A DNA stretch of 64,000 bases, from the NCBI GenBank assembly GCA_963717765.1, contig CAVQWX010000003.1, positions 310,001-374,000 on the forward strand, in the 5' to 3' direction. The notes under the pieces are model-generated. The model was not told where the DNA came from. It worked only from the letters and a program-made list of their open reading frames with translations, and ran no database searches. Source of the stretch: JACDER01 sp963717765. Lineage in GTDB: Bacteria > Actinomycetota > Thermoleophilia > Gaiellales > Gaiellaceae. How positions within the stretch are numbered: the first letter of the stretch is position 1; every line of letters starts with the position of its first letter. The position numbers were made by a program, and so were the translations under genes. Positions 22,958 to 33,000 of this stretch are shown piece after piece.

Positions 22958-23871
22958 GCGGCGCGCCGCTCCCACTCCAGCGGATCGGGCGAGCCGATGT
23001 CGGCTCCGAGGTTGCGCAGCGCCCCCGCGATCACCAGGCGGCGGTGCGCCGACCAGGTGAGCACGTGCGCGACCATCCCGCCGAAGGTGAACGTCTGCGG
23101 GGGGTCGCACAGCGCGTCGACGAACGCCGTATCCCACACGTTGCGGTCGCGGATCCCGCGGACTGCTGCCGCGAACTCCTCGCCGGCCTGCTCGTGCCGC
23201 TCCCGCAGCTCCTCGAGCGAGGTTCCGCCCCGCTCGGGCTGGTCGCGCCCGGCAAGGGACGCCGTCCAGATCTCTTTCGAATAGACGAGGCGGTCGAACA
23301 TCGAGCGAAGCGTCGGGTCGCCGTCCTCGAACCAGGCGTGCTGCGGCTCGGTCGGGGTCGGGACCGGCCGGTCGAGCGCTTCCTGTGGAAGCTCGCTCGC
23401 GGCGTCGAGCAGCCGGTTCGCGAGCCAGAGGTCGTGCTCGATCATGCGGTCGGTGAGGTCCATGGGGTCGCTCCTTTCGGTTCCGGCGGGAATGAGGAGC
23501 CCGCCGGGCGGATGGAAGTGGACGCCGTTCGGCGCAGCCAGGCGGAAATCGCCGCTGAAGCAGCTCGGCGAGACCTCGAACGCGCGCCGGAATGCCCGCG
23601 CGAAGGCCTCGCCCGAGGAGTAGCCGGCGCCGAGCGCCGCCTCGAGCACCGGTGCACCGCGGTCGAGCGTGTAGGCGGCTCGCTCCAGCAGGAGCCGCCG
23701 GCGGAGCCTTCCGGGCGCTTCACCCAGGCCGGCTGCGACCAGACGGTCGAAATGGAACCGGCTCAGGTACGCGCGCCCTGCGAGCTCGTCGCCCCGCCCT
23801 GGCTCTTGCAGGCTGTCCACGAGCACGTCGATGAGCGTGCGTAGCTGGTCGCGGTTCGCGGTGGTCGCCAT
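22954..23871 (-). CDS. AraC-type HTH fused to a DinB-like domain
   Basis: 305 residues. Residues 1-110 carry an AraC/XylS double HTH (YLSRFHFDRLVAAGLGEAPGRLRRRLLLERAAYTL, split; LGAGYSSGEAFARAFRRAF; motif P..F). From about 140 the DinB/YfiT four-helix domain follows, with candidate metal-binding His in MIEHDLW, and VAHVLTWSAH. Such fusions occur in actinobacteria; the DinB part may bind a thiol or act as a sensor. No chemosensing target is adjacent. ATG 23871; a 117-bp promoter gap separates it from the divergent surface protein. Confidence 0.85.
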   Translation of the reverse strand: MATTANRDQLRTLIDVLVDSLQEPGRGDELAGRAYLSRFHFDRLVAAGLGEAPGRLRRRLLLERAAYTLDRGAPVLEAALGAGYSSGEAFARAFRRAFEVSPSCFSGDFRLAAPNGVHFHPPGGLLIPAGTERSDPMDLTDRMIEHDLWLANRLLDAASELPQEALDRPVPTPTEPQHAWFEDGDPTLRSMFDRLVYSKEIWTASLAGRDQPERGGTSLEELRERHEQAGEEFAAAVRGIRDRNVWDTAFVDALCDPPQTFTFGGMVAHVLTWSAHRRLVIAGALRNLGADIGSPDPLEWERRAA

Positions 23872-23944
23872 GTCCAGATGGTTGCTCGGTAAGCGTGTTT
23901 TCGCCTGATCGTTCTTGCTGAGCTTCTTACCTAAATCAGAGGAA

Positions 23945-23959
23945 GCGCGATATTCGCGC
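23945..23959. promoter_or_regulatory. Inverted repeat GCGCGA-TAT-TCGCGC in divergent promoter region
   Basis: A perfect 6-bp inverted repeat with a TAT loop lies 30 bp before the surface-protein start and about 75 bp before the AraC-DinB start. The rest of 23872-23988 is comparatively AT-rich promoter DNA. It could be the AraC-DinB operator or a 5' mRNA hairpin; nothing decides between them. Confidence 0.3.
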
Positions 23960-23988
23960 CGGATGATTTATGGCAAACTTCACAAACT

Positions 23989-25638
23989 GTGGCACGGCGC
24001 AAGCGGGGTCTGCTGTTCGCTTCCCTCCTGGCTCTCCTCGTGGGAGTGGCGACGCTCGCGCTTCCGACTGCTTCCGCCCGTGTGTCCAACCCGACTCGCG
24101 CGGCGGTGGACGCCGATCAAGACGGTGTCGACGACTCGACCGACAACTGCCTCCGCGTCTACAACCCGGATCAGCGCGACGTCGATGCGGACGGTGCAGG
24201 AAACCGCTGCGATGCCACCCCGTTCGCGTCGTCGTTCTCCGAGGTGATCTTCTACCCACGCAACGCCAACGGCGTGTTCGGGGCGATCCCGGATCCCGGT
24301 TGGTGTTTCCACTACATCTGGTCGGACAACGTCACCGTCGATCCCCACTCGGGCGACGCTTGCGCTCGGAATTGGTACTTCTTCACCTTCACCGAGTTCT
24401 CGGGCGAGCCGATCCCCGACCAGACTTACACGATCACGATCACGCAAACGTCGGCCCCTCCGAACTGCACGGGTGGGCTCGGCGCCCCCTACACCTTTAT
24501 CTTCGGACCGGGGAGGTACACGCCCATCGACCTGTTCTTCACGTGCACGGCGCCTCCGCCTCCGCCCCCACCCCCGCCGCCACCCCCGCCGCCGCCTCCG
24601 CCGCCTCCACCACCGCCTCCGCCGCCACCCCCGCCATCTCCGCCCCCCTCGCCCGTTGAGGTCCAGCACCCCGCCGTCGAGCCGCCTGCCGATCCGCCGC
24701 CGGTGCAGACGAACCTGCTCGCGAGCGTCCAGGGGAACGGCAGCATCGTCACGGTCTCGACGAAGCGCGGCCTGAGCGGCGAGCCCGCGCGGCAGCCGAT
24801 CAGGTGCGGTGTCAAGGGCACCGCCTGCCTCTCCGAGATCCCGCCGGGAGGCACGCTCGAGATGAAGGCGATTCCCGCCCCGGGCTACAAGTTCGCGGGC
24901 TGGAGGTCCGGTTGCACGGGCCAGAAACCGGTCTGCACGTTCACCGCCGGGCCGTCGCTCGCCGCACCTCCGGTCTCTGCCGCGTTCGTGCCGCTGCGGC
25001 CCAACAAGTCGCTCGTCGTGCGGCTGCGGCCGCCCTCGATCAAAGCCGCTTTCAAGGCAAGCGTCGGCAAGGGGACGCTGCGCGTCGAGGGAAGCATCTC
25101 GCAGCGGGCCCGGCTCCGTATCCAACTGCGCCGCCCGGGAGGGGGGCCCCTCCTGACTCGAAACGTCAAGGCGCTCGGCTCGTTCCGGCTGAAGTCGCTC
25201 CTGCGGAAGGGCAAGCTCGCAAAGGGCGCCCAGCTGTTCCCCGGCGCGTTCGTCCTCTCGCTCACCGGCCGGGTGGGCACCACGCCTGTCCCGCTGCAGA
25301 TACGGACGGTGTTCCTCAGATCGCCGCTCGAGGGTGTCGTCCGCAGCGCCTACCCGGCGACGCTCGAGGACGGCGTGAAGGTCAATCCGATTCCGCGCGG
25401 CTCGAGGCAGCTATGGGCGGTCTTCCGCTTCGCGAGCCAGCCCACAATCGCTCCGATCACGGCGAGCTGGTACGACCTGAACGGGAAGTTCGTCGGGGCG
25501 ATCAAAAAGACGAACCGCCCGGTGATCTCGACCGGCCTCGGAAGCGCGACCAGCGGCCCGATTCCCTCCGGCACGTACAAGGTCGTGCTCAGGGCGGGCA
25601 AGAAGACCATCAAGACCGTTCGCATCCGCGTCGCCTGA
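23989..25638 (+). CDS. Exported surface protein with thrombospondin type-3 repeat and 28-proline tract
   Basis: 549 residues. The signal sequence ends near ASA (residue 30). A calcium-binding thrombospondin type-3 repeat follows (DADQDGVDDSTDNC; DQRDVDADGAGNRCD). The middle part has four Cys and ends in a run of 28 uninterrupted prolines (about residues 189-216), a rigid spacer. The C-terminal half has a GWRSGC-type repeat domain and Ig-like strands ending in KTIKTVRIRVA. No anchor motif is seen. Likely a secreted or wall-spanning adhesin; function not known. GTG start 23989. Confidence 0.8.
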   Translation: MARRKRGLLFASLLALLVGVATLALPTASARVSNPTRAAVDADQDGVDDSTDNCLRVYNPDQRDVDADGAGNRCDATPFASSFSEVIFYPRNANGVFGAIPDPGWCFHYIWSDNVTVDPHSGDACARNWYFFTFTEFSGEPIPDQTYTITITQTSAPPNCTGGLGAPYTFIFGPGRYTPIDLFFTCTAPPPPPPPPPPPPPPPPPPPPPPPPPPPPSPPPSPVEVQHPAVEPPADPPPVQTNLLASVQGNGSIVTVSTKRGLSGEPARQPIRCGVKGTACLSEIPPGGTLEMKAIPAPGYKFAGWRSGCTGQKPVCTFTAGPSLAAPPVSAAFVPLRPNKSLVVRLRPPSIKAAFKASVGKGTLRVEGSISQRARLRIQLRRPGGGPLLTRNVKALGSFRLKSLLRKGKLAKGAQLFPGAFVLSLTGRVGTTPVPLQIRTVFLRSPLEGVVRSAYPATLEDGVKVNPIPRGSRQLWAVFRFASQPTIAPITASWYDLNGKFVGAIKKTNRPVISTGLGSATSGPIPSGTYKVVLRAGKKTIKTVRIRVA

Positions 25639-25647
25639 GCCGCACGA

Positions 25648-26394
25648 CTAGCGGAGGCGCCGGAACCCGCCCTCCGAGTTGATCGTTTGGCCGGTAATCC
25701 AGCGTCCGTCGTCGCTGCAGAGCCAGGCGATCAGGCGCGCGGCGTCGTCGGGCTCGCCCCAGCGGCCGAAGGGCATGGGCCCGCTCGGGTCCCAGTCCGC
25801 CAAGCCCCAGCCCGTGTCCGTCGGGCCGGGGTTGACCGTGTTCACGCTGATGCCGCGCTCGGCGAGCTCGTCCGCCAGCGTCGCGGTCGCCTGCTGGAGC
25901 GCGCCCTTCGAGACGGCGTAGGCGACCTCGCGCGCCATCGGGCCGAGGTGCTGGCCGGAGGTCATGAGGATGACGCGGCCACCGTGGCGGGAATCGTCGT
26001 GGCGGTCGGCGAACTCCTTGACGAGAAGGAGCGTCGCCCGGACGTTCTCGTGCAGGAAGTCGTCCACATGGTCGGCGGTGAGGTCTCCGAGCCGGCCGTG
26101 TCCGCTGCGCGCGTGGTTGGCGACGAGAATGTCGAGCGGGCCGAGGGCGTCCTGTGCGGCTTGCACGACGCGGGCGGGCGCCGCCGGATCGGCGAAATCG
26201 GCTTCCACGAACGGAACGCCGAGCTCGTGCGCGACGGCCTCCGTGCCACCCGGCTCGCCGCCCCACGGCTTGGCGTCGTCGTGCACCGACCAGCCCTGGA
26301 CGAACACGGCGTGACCGTCCTCGAGCAGGCGCCGCGTGATCGCGTACCCGATCCCGATCCGGCGGCTGACGCCCGTGACGAGGGCGTTCCTCAC
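25648..26394 (-). CDS. SDR family oxidoreductase
   Basis: 248 residues. The N-terminal dinucleotide loop ALVTGVSRRIGIGYAI is a slight variant of TGxxxGxG; NHARSG corresponds to NAG; the catalytic Ser and Tyr-x-x-x-Lys are in LMTSGQH and YAVSKGALQQ; C-terminal ITGQTINSEGG is typical of FabG-like enzymes. GTG 26394 overlaps the stop of the GNAT gene upstream. Last gene of a compact minus-strand run; substrate unknown. Confidence 0.9.
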   Translation of the reverse strand: MRNALVTGVSRRIGIGYAITRRLLEDGHAVFVQGWSVHDDAKPWGGEPGGTEAVAHELGVPFVEADFADPAAPARVVQAAQDALGPLDILVANHARSGHGRLGDLTADHVDDFLHENVRATLLLVKEFADRHDDSRHGGRVILMTSGQHLGPMAREVAYAVSKGALQQATATLADELAERGISVNTVNPGPTDTGWGLADWDPSGPMPFGRWGEPDDAARLIAWLCSDDGRWITGQTINSEGGFRRLR

Positions 26395-26906
26395 TATGGG
26401 CGCGCCTCGAAGAGGACGTGCGGCCGGTAGTGGGCCTCGATCGTCTCCAGCCTCGTCATTCCGATCCGCTCGGCCACGCGCTGCGAGGCCACGTTTTCTT
26501 CGTCCGCGAGCGCGATGATTCTCGGGGCGCCGAGCAGGGCGAGCCCGAGGGTGAGGCACGCTTCGGCAGCTTCCGTCGCATAGCCGCGACCCCAGTACGC
26601 GCGAGCGAGCGTGTAGCCGAGCTCGATGTCGCGCGTCGGCTCGAAGATTCCGAACCCGACGTCGCCGAACACACGTCCGCTCTCTCGCTCGGCGACCGCC
26701 CACGAGCTGAAACCGCGTCGCGAGGAGGCGCGCCTGTAGGTTTCTAGCCTTGCCCTCACCGTGGCCTGTCCGCGAAAGTGGCCTCCGGGAATGAATCGCA
26801 TGACCTCGGGATCCCCGTAGACGGCCAGCATCGCCTCGGCGTCGCCATCAGGGTCGAAGGCGCGAATGGTCAGCCGCTCTGTCTCGATCGGCAGCGGAAT
26901 CGGCAC
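26394..26906 (-). CDS. GNAT acetyltransferase (RimJ/RimL type)
   Basis: 170 residues. Starts with VPIPLPIETERLTIRAF, the typical opening of the ribosomal-protein-acetyltransferase-like group, and contains ELGYTLARAYWGRGYATEAAEA, the CoA-binding loop, then VASQRVAERIGM. GTG 26906 stands five bases after the VOC stop. Substrate unknown. Confidence 0.88.
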   Translation of the reverse strand: MPIPLPIETERLTIRAFDPDGDAEAMLAVYGDPEVMRFIPGGHFRGQATVRARLETYRRASSRRGFSSWAVAERESGRVFGDVGFGIFEPTRDIELGYTLARAYWGRGYATEAAEACLTLGLALLGAPRIIALADEENVASQRVAERIGMTRLETIEAHYRPHVLFEARP

Positions 26907-26911
26907 CGGTT

Positions 26912-27283
26912 CTAGCCGGTCGAGAACTCGTCCAGCGGGCTCTTGTGCTTGGGCTGGTACAGGCCGATCTCGCCGCCGCCCGGAATCTTCATGGCCGTGA
27001 TCAGGCCGTAGCCGGCCTCTGTGACGGGCACTGTGAGCTCCGCGCCCTTGGCCTCGAGCTCGAGCATGGTCGCCTCGATGTCGTGGCACATGAGCGAGAG
27101 CGCGTGGGTGCCGCTCGGCCGCCCCTCGTCGGCGGGATGGACGCCAAGCTCGGCGGGCGGGAGCGCGAAGATCAGCCAGCCGTCGCCGGCGTCGACGTTC
27201 TCCCAGCCGAGGACGTCGCGGAGGAATGCGCGTGTGGCCTCGGCGTCGTCGGCGTAGATGAGGATGTGCGCGCCCGCGATCAT
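26912..27283 (-). CDS. VOC/glyoxalase-like protein
   Basis: 123 residues forming two beta-alpha-beta-beta-beta units. Typical segments are HILIYADDAEATRAFLRDVLGW at the start and a late ELTVPVTEAGYGLITAMKIPGG. Metal-binding His/Glu positions are only partly conserved, so it may bind rather than turn over a ligand. ATG 27283 overlaps the DUF2007 stop (ATGA). Confidence 0.85.
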   Translation of the reverse strand: MIAGAHILIYADDAEATRAFLRDVLGWENVDAGDGWLIFALPPAELGVHPADEGRPSGTHALSLMCHDIEATMLELEAKGAELTVPVTEAGYGLITAMKIPGGGEIGLYQPKHKSPLDEFSTG

Positions 27284-27495
27284 TCGGGAGGTGCGAGCAC
27301 CTGCTTGGCGAGCTCCACGTCTTTCGCCGGAACGAGGATCTCTTGCGGAGCCGACGCCGACCAGCCGTCGAAGGCGCCTGCGCCGAAGTTCGTGATGCGG
27401 CGGTCGCATTCGATCCCGGCGCTCTCCAGCAACGCGCACAGGGTCACGGCGTCTGCCTCGTTGAGCGCCGTCTCGACTACTACGAAGTCGTTCAT
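27280..27495 (-). CDS. DUF2007-like small protein
   Basis: 71 residues: MNDFVVVETALNEADAVTLC then ALLESAGIECDRR and a C-terminal ILVPAKDVELAKQVL. This is the pattern of DUF2007 (putative signal-transducing protein), a small ferredoxin-like fold that often precedes membrane or envelope genes. It starts at ATG 27495 overlapping the stop of the GNAT gene, and ends overlapping the VOC start. Confidence 0.8.
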   Translation of the reverse strand: MNDFVVVETALNEADAVTLCALLESAGIECDRRITNFGAGAFDGWSASAPQEILVPAKDVELAKQVLAPPE

Positions 27496-28025
27496 CAGCG
27501 AAGTATGCGCAAATCGAGCCCGAGCAGGGAAGAGCTCGCGTCGAGCTCCTCCTGGAGCACTGTCCACCCGCGTGTTAGGTAAAGGCGGCGTGCGGGTACC
27601 TCGGCGCGCCAGGTGGAGAGGAGGGCGCGGGCGTGCGGGAGGCCGGCGAGGAGCGCGTCGTGCAGCGCACTGCCGAGCCCGCGGCCCTGCTGGTCAGGAT
27701 CGACGGCGAGCTCGACGAGTTCGAAGTGACCGCCTAGCCATTCGTCGGCCAGCTCCTCCGGCACGCGTTCGGCCACGTAGTCCGTCCACCACTGCCCGCG
27801 GCGGCCGGTATAGCCGTACGCGAAGCCGACGACCCGGTCGTCTTCGCGGGCGGCGACGCATCGGAAACCCTCACGTTGCGCGTGGTTCGGGACCTGCTCG
27901 TCGCCGAAGCGCGCGACGCTCGCTTCGTCCTCGTCGTACGGGGGCGCGGTGAAGGCCGCCCTGTAGACCTCGACCAGCTCGGGGAGGCGCGCGACCGCCT
28001 GCGGGCCGGAAAGCTCCTCGATCAA
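27495..28025 (-). CDS. GNAT acetyltransferase
   Basis: 176 residues with the acetyl-CoA motif ELAVDPDQQGRGLGSALHDALL. The start is TTG 28025, sharing TTGA with the alcohol dehydrogenase stop; the N-terminus LIEELSGPQAVARLPELVEVY then begins at the fold boundary. In-frame codons upstream belong to another frame of the dehydrogenase. Substrate unknown. Confidence 0.85.
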   Translation of the reverse strand: MIEELSGPQAVARLPELVEVYRAAFTAPPYDEDEASVARFGDEQVPNHAQREGFRCVAAREDDRVVGFAYGYTGRRGQWWTDYVAERVPEELADEWLGGHFELVELAVDPDQQGRGLGSALHDALLAGLPHARALLSTWRAEVPARRLYLTRGWTVLQEELDASSSLLGLDLRILR

Positions 28026-29128
28026 CCGAAGTCGATCACGCTGCGGATGCCGTCCTGGGCCTCCATCAGCTCGAAGCCTTTGTTCACCTCGTCCAGCGTG
28101 AGCTTGTGCGAGACGAACGGATCGACGTCGATGTCGCCGGCGAGGTAGCGCTCGATCAGCTGCGGAACCTGGTCTCGACCCTTGACGCCGCCGAACGACG
28201 AGCCGGCGACGCGACGGCCGGTGATCAGGAAACGCGGGACGATGTCGAGCGTCTCGCCCTTGCCGGCGACGCCGCACATGGTGGCGAGCCCCCAACCCAT
28301 GCGTGCGGCCTCGACGGCCTGGCGCATGACGTTCACGTTCCCGGTTGCCTCGAATGTGTAGTCGGCTCCGAAGCCGTCGGTCATGTCGAGGATCTGCTGG
28401 ACGGCGTCGGGCCCGCCGATGACGGTGTCGGTCGCGCCCTGGCCCTTCGCGAGACCGAGCCTGCCCTCCGAGCGGTCGACGGCGACGATCCGCTCCGCCC
28501 CCTGGAGCCGGCAGCCGGCGACCGCGCCGAGCCCAACCATTCCCGCTCCGAAGACCACGCAGGTTGAGCCGGGCTGCACCGTGGCCGTGTTCATCGCCGC
28601 GCCGAGCCCGGTCGAGAGGCCGCAGGCGAAGAGCGCAGCGCGGTCGAGCGGCGCCTCGGGGTTGACCTTCGCGAGCGCGATCTCGGGCATGACCGTGTAT
28701 TCCGAGAAGGTGGACGTCCCCATGAAGTGGCGCACGGGCTCGCCGTCCCGCGAGAAGCGGGTCGTGCCGTCCGGCAGGTAGCCCTGGCCCTGCTGCTCGC
28801 GGATGGCGAGGCAGAGGTTCGTGCGCGGGTCGAGGCAGTGGATGCACTCGCGACACTGCGGCGAGAAGAGGGTGACGACGTGGTCGCCTTCCTTGACGTC
28901 CTGCACGCTCGGCCCGACGCGCTCGACGACGCCCGCGCCCTCGTGGCCGAGCACGGCAGGCTTGTATCCGGAGGGATCGGCGCCGGAGAGGGTGAAGAGA
29001 TCGGTGTGGCAGACGCCGCAGGCAACGATCCGGACCAGCACCTCGCCGTCCCTTGGCTCGGCCAGGTTGAGCTCCTGCACCTCGAGCGGCTGCCCGAACT
29101 CCTCCAGGACGGCGGCGCGCGTCTTCAC
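28022..29128 (-). CDS. Zinc-dependent alcohol dehydrogenase (class III / AdhC-like)
   Basis: 368 residues of the MDR superfamily. Catalytic zinc ligands in CGVCHTD and GHEGAGVVERVG; structural zinc in CRECIHCLDPRTNLC; NAD-binding FGAGMVGLGAVAG with Asp in AVDRSEGRL (NAD rather than NADP). The insertion and the GTSTFSEYTVMPEIALAKV segment resemble formaldehyde (glutathione/mycothiol) dehydrogenases. Substrate inferred only. Twenty bases behind the HNH gene; its stop is overlapped by the GNAT start. Confidence 0.9.
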   Translation of the reverse strand: MKTRAAVLEEFGQPLEVQELNLAEPRDGEVLVRIVACGVCHTDLFTLSGADPSGYKPAVLGHEGAGVVERVGPSVQDVKEGDHVVTLFSPQCRECIHCLDPRTNLCLAIREQQGQGYLPDGTTRFSRDGEPVRHFMGTSTFSEYTVMPEIALAKVNPEAPLDRAALFACGLSTGLGAAMNTATVQPGSTCVVFGAGMVGLGAVAGCRLQGAERIVAVDRSEGRLGLAKGQGATDTVIGGPDAVQQILDMTDGFGADYTFEATGNVNVMRQAVEAARMGWGLATMCGVAGKGETLDIVPRFLITGRRVAGSSFGGVKGRDQVPQLIERYLAGDIDVDPFVSHKLTLDEVNKGFELMEAQDGIRSVIDFG

Positions 29129-29147
29129 AGGCCGATCGTAGTTCCGA

Positions 29148-30053
29148 TCAAGCTGCGGCGACGAATCGTTGGAATCGCTCCGCGAGACGCTCGCGGTTTG
29201 GACGGCTTTCGGCCGCCCGCGGAAGCACGATCGTCGTCCCCTCCGCTCCCTTCAAGATCTCGAGCATCGGCCCGTCCTCGTCGTACAGAAGCCTCGGCGC
29301 GATGTGTACGCGGAAGTCATCATCGATGCCGACGAGGTCGTGATCGAAAGCGCGGTGATGGATGGTGCAGAGGCTGAGACCGTTGGAGACAGCGGCTTCG
29401 CCCTGCGGCTCGGGGTCAGGGACGATGTGAGCGGCATCGAGGAGCCGGATTTCCTTCAGCCGGCACACCGCGCACTGTCTGCGATACGCGGGCAGCACTC
29501 GCCCGCGGAATCGCGCCTGGTGAAGTCTGATGCGCGTCTCGCGGACGGCGTAGCGCTTTGCAATGCGATCCGCGATGGGTGCAGCCTCGGGCTCGTCTAC
29601 TGCGCCGATGAAGGCCCCCGGCCCAAGAAGCACACAGCGCGCGCCGGGATCGTCCTCTGCGGCGAAGACGGGATACTCGGCGCGGTAGACGCCCGGCTGG
29701 ACGGCCACGAAGTAGACGAGTGGCACCTGGAGGGCCCAGGCGGCCCGCAGGGCTCGGTTGTCAGCCTGCTCCGCCGAACCCGCCCTGTACGCGTAGATGA
29801 ATCCTTCCGGCACGACCTCGTCGTCGTACGGCGAGTTGAAGGACGTCATCACCGACAGCGCCGCCGGGCCGCGCTGATGTCTCGACCGGTGAATGCCCTT
29901 CTGCGCATTCAGGTACTTCACGGCCGCGCCGCGGAACGGAAACCCCGGGGCGAGCGCGGCAAGCGGTAGCTCCGGCCCGTGCGCCGCTTCGAGGAGGCGA
30001 AGGTGCGCGAAGCAGGCGTAGCGAAGAGCCTCGTCGCGCTCAGGAGCAGCCAC
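29148..30053 (-). CDS. HNH endonuclease of the putative restriction-enzyme type (COG3440-like)
   Basis: 301 residues. N-terminal helical part, a middle beta-rich part (VPEGFIYAYRAG; ALQVPLVYFVAVQPGVY), and a C-terminal HNH nuclease: C-AV-C, AAHIVPDPE, then NGLSLCTIHHRAFDHDL. The zinc Cys and the His-Asn-His residues are all present, so it should be active. The middle domain resembles those of modification-dependent enzymes; it could cut modified DNA. No methylase is adjacent. Confidence 0.82.
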   Translation of the reverse strand: MAAPERDEALRYACFAHLRLLEAAHGPELPLAALAPGFPFRGAAVKYLNAQKGIHRSRHQRGPAALSVMTSFNSPYDDEVVPEGFIYAYRAGSAEQADNRALRAAWALQVPLVYFVAVQPGVYRAEYPVFAAEDDPGARCVLLGPGAFIGAVDEPEAAPIADRIAKRYAVRETRIRLHQARFRGRVLPAYRRQCAVCRLKEIRLLDAAHIVPDPEPQGEAAVSNGLSLCTIHHRAFDHDLVGIDDDFRVHIAPRLLYDEDGPMLEILKGAEGTTIVLPRAAESRPNRERLAERFQRFVAAA

Positions 30054-30093
30054 GACGCGATCCTACGACCGCGCCGTGGCTGCGATCAAGGTG

Positions 30094-33000
30094 TCAGCTG
30101 CAACCGGTGTTAGTCCCGCAGTCCCTGCACGTGTAACAGGAACCGGTGCGAATCATCCGGCCGCCGCACTTGGAGCACTCGACCGCGTCCTCCCAGGCGT
30201 TGAACAGCGCGGTCTGGCCCGGAGGAGCTGCGTCCGCCGGCCCTGCCGGAGCCTCGGCCTCAGCAGTCCCGCCGTTCGCATACCCCTGCGCCAAGCGCGC
30301 CCGCACCTCTGGCGACAGGATCCCGATCTCCTCCTGCTGGTCGACGGTCAGGAACTTCTTCCCCATCCAGCGGAAGATGTAGTCGACGATCGACTTCGCG
30401 GTGCGGATGTCCGCGTCGTTCGTCAGCCCGGCCGGCTCGAAGCGCATGTGCGCGAACTTGGAGACGTACACCTCGAGCGGCACGCCGTACTGCAGGCCCA
30501 GCGAGACCGAGATCATCAGCGAGTTCACGAGGCCCTGGAGGGTCGTCCCGACCTTCGCCACGTCGCAGAAGATGTCGCCGGGCGTCCCGTCCTCGTACAG
30601 CCCCACGTGGAGGTAGCCCTCGTAGTCGCCGACCTGGAACTTGCGGCCGACCTCGGTGCGGTCCTCCGGTAGCCGGCGCCGGAGGGTGAGCGGGATCGGT
30701 GGGACGGCGGCGGCCGCCGCCGCTTCCTTGTCCTTTCCGGACAAGGGCTGCGCCACCTTGCAGTTGTCCCGGTAGATCGCGATCGCCTTGACGCCGAGGC
30801 GCCACGCGTCCTTGAGCACCTCGGCAACGTCGTCCACCGTCACCGTCTCGGGCAGGTTGACCGTCTTCGAGATCGCGCCCGAGATGAAGGGCTGGACGGC
30901 GCCCATCATCTTCACGTGGCCCATGTAGTGGATGGCCCGCTCGCCGATCGCGCAGTCGAACACCGGGTAGTGCTCGGCCTTCACGTAGGGCGCGCCGATC
31001 ATCGTGTTCCGCTCGTCCACGAACGCGACGATTTCGCTGCCCTCCGCCGGGGAGTACCCCAGCTTTTCCAGCGCCATCGGCACGGTCTTGTTCACGATCG
31101 TGATCTCGCCGCCGCCGACGAGCTTCTTCGACTTCACCAGGGAGAAGTCGGGTTCGACGCCGGTCGTGTCGCAATCCATCATGAAGCTGATGGTGTTGTG
31201 GCTGACGAAGCCGTTGGCGACGTAGGTGACGTTGTCGGGAACCGAGATGTCGTAGGTCGGCTGGTCGTCGAGCGTCTCGACGGTTGCGACTGTGTCGTAG
31301 TAGAAGCCGAGCAGGTGCTCGAGTTCCTCGCTCTCGGTTCGCTCGAGCAGCGCGGACGCTGAGCGGCGCGAGAGGTCTCCGCGCCTGGACAGCGACATGA
31401 GCATCGTCCTGCGCAGCGCGTCGTTCTCGGGAGCGAGCTCGTCCACGAGCGTGCGGCTCACCGGAATGTGGTCGTGCCGCGAAGCCTGCTGGTGGTCTCC
31501 GTTCCAGAGCGTCGCTGCCTTCCGCGCGGAGATGAAATCGATCTCCTCGAGATAGCGGTCAGCGGACGCCACGTTGAGCAGGCGCAGCACATAGCGGTCA
31601 TTCGAGCCCCAGTTCGAGCCGGCGCCGTCGACCTTGCGCGTCGTCACGAAGCCAAGCGCCAGCATCAGGGTCTGCACGTCGCGACTGAAGATCTCACTCG
31701 TCGTGCTCCACGAGACGTAGCCGTTACTCGTCGTCCCGTCAGCCTCGAACAGGCCGCGCACGAACGCGGCGTAAACCGCTTTGTCGTTCGTGTACAGCAC
31801 GGCGTCTGGGACCTGGGGCACCCAGCCCTTGCCGCGATGCTCAGCTGAAGGCGGAAGCTTGGCGAAACCGCAAGCCTCCCACCAGAGCACGAGCGGAACG
31901 GAGTTGACCGCGACCTCGGTGTAGCCATCCTTCTCGGTGACCGTCGCGTCCAGGCCGAACAGAGCCGGGATGAGATCGCACAGATGCTCGACGACGTCCT
32001 CGTCCTCCTGGGCGACGCAGAAGCGCAGGCCCTTGGCGTGGAGTGAGCCGTCGCCCATGAAGTAGCCGACGAGCTCGGCCAGCTCTGCGGTCATCTCGCG
32101 AGGGACGCGCGTGCGAAAGTCCGCCGTCCAGTAGAGGTCCCCGAGTGGTGGAAGGGAGACCGTCTGCGGGTCGCCGACCATTCCTTCGCGCATGAGCGGG
32201 ACGCGATCGCCCTGGCGGATATCCCCGAACCGGCGCCAGACCCAGTCGCCGTTCTCGTCCACGATCTTGATCCGGTGCGTCGCCGTTCCCTGGATGCGGT
32301 AGCCGCGGCCGGTCTCGATCGAGACGACCCGCTCGAAGCCGTTGACGTAGAACTGCGTCGCCTCGCGCGGCCCCTCGTCGGTCGCGACCTCGAGTTCGAG
32401 CTCCTGCCACTTCTGGCCAACGGGATCGCCGAGGGTGCGCAGCCGCACCAGGCCACGGCTCGTCGAGACCAGGCTGTCGCCGACCAGGCAGCCGGTCGGC
32501 GCTAGCACGGTTGCCTGCGCGTTCCGGTAGCCGTGGACTTCACCGAGATCCAGCGCGTCGTCCCAGGCGCGGCGGCACGCGGACAGGAGATCCGAAGGAA
32601 CCGAGTCGGAGTGCTCGATGTTCCCGACGGCCGCGCGGTGCTTGGCCATCACGCCGAGCATCGCCGCGGCATTGCGCTGGTACCCCGCGAAGGGGCCCAT
32701 CCGAGCGGCGATCTCCGACGACTTTCGGTACCCGCGACCGGTCATCAGCGCCGTGATCGCCGCCGCGTAGGCGCGACCCTCGTCCGAGTCGTAGGGCAGC
32801 CCGCGCGCCATCAGCAGGGCGCCGAGGTTCGCGTAGCCGAGCCCGAGCTGGCGGTACGTCTTCGCGTTCGCCTCGATCTCGGGCGTGGGATACGAGGAGT
32901 ACCCGACGAAGATCTCCTGCGCGAGGAACATCGTGTCGACGACGTGCTCGAAGGCCTCGACGTCGAACTCACCGTCCTCGCGGCGGAATTTCATCAGGTT

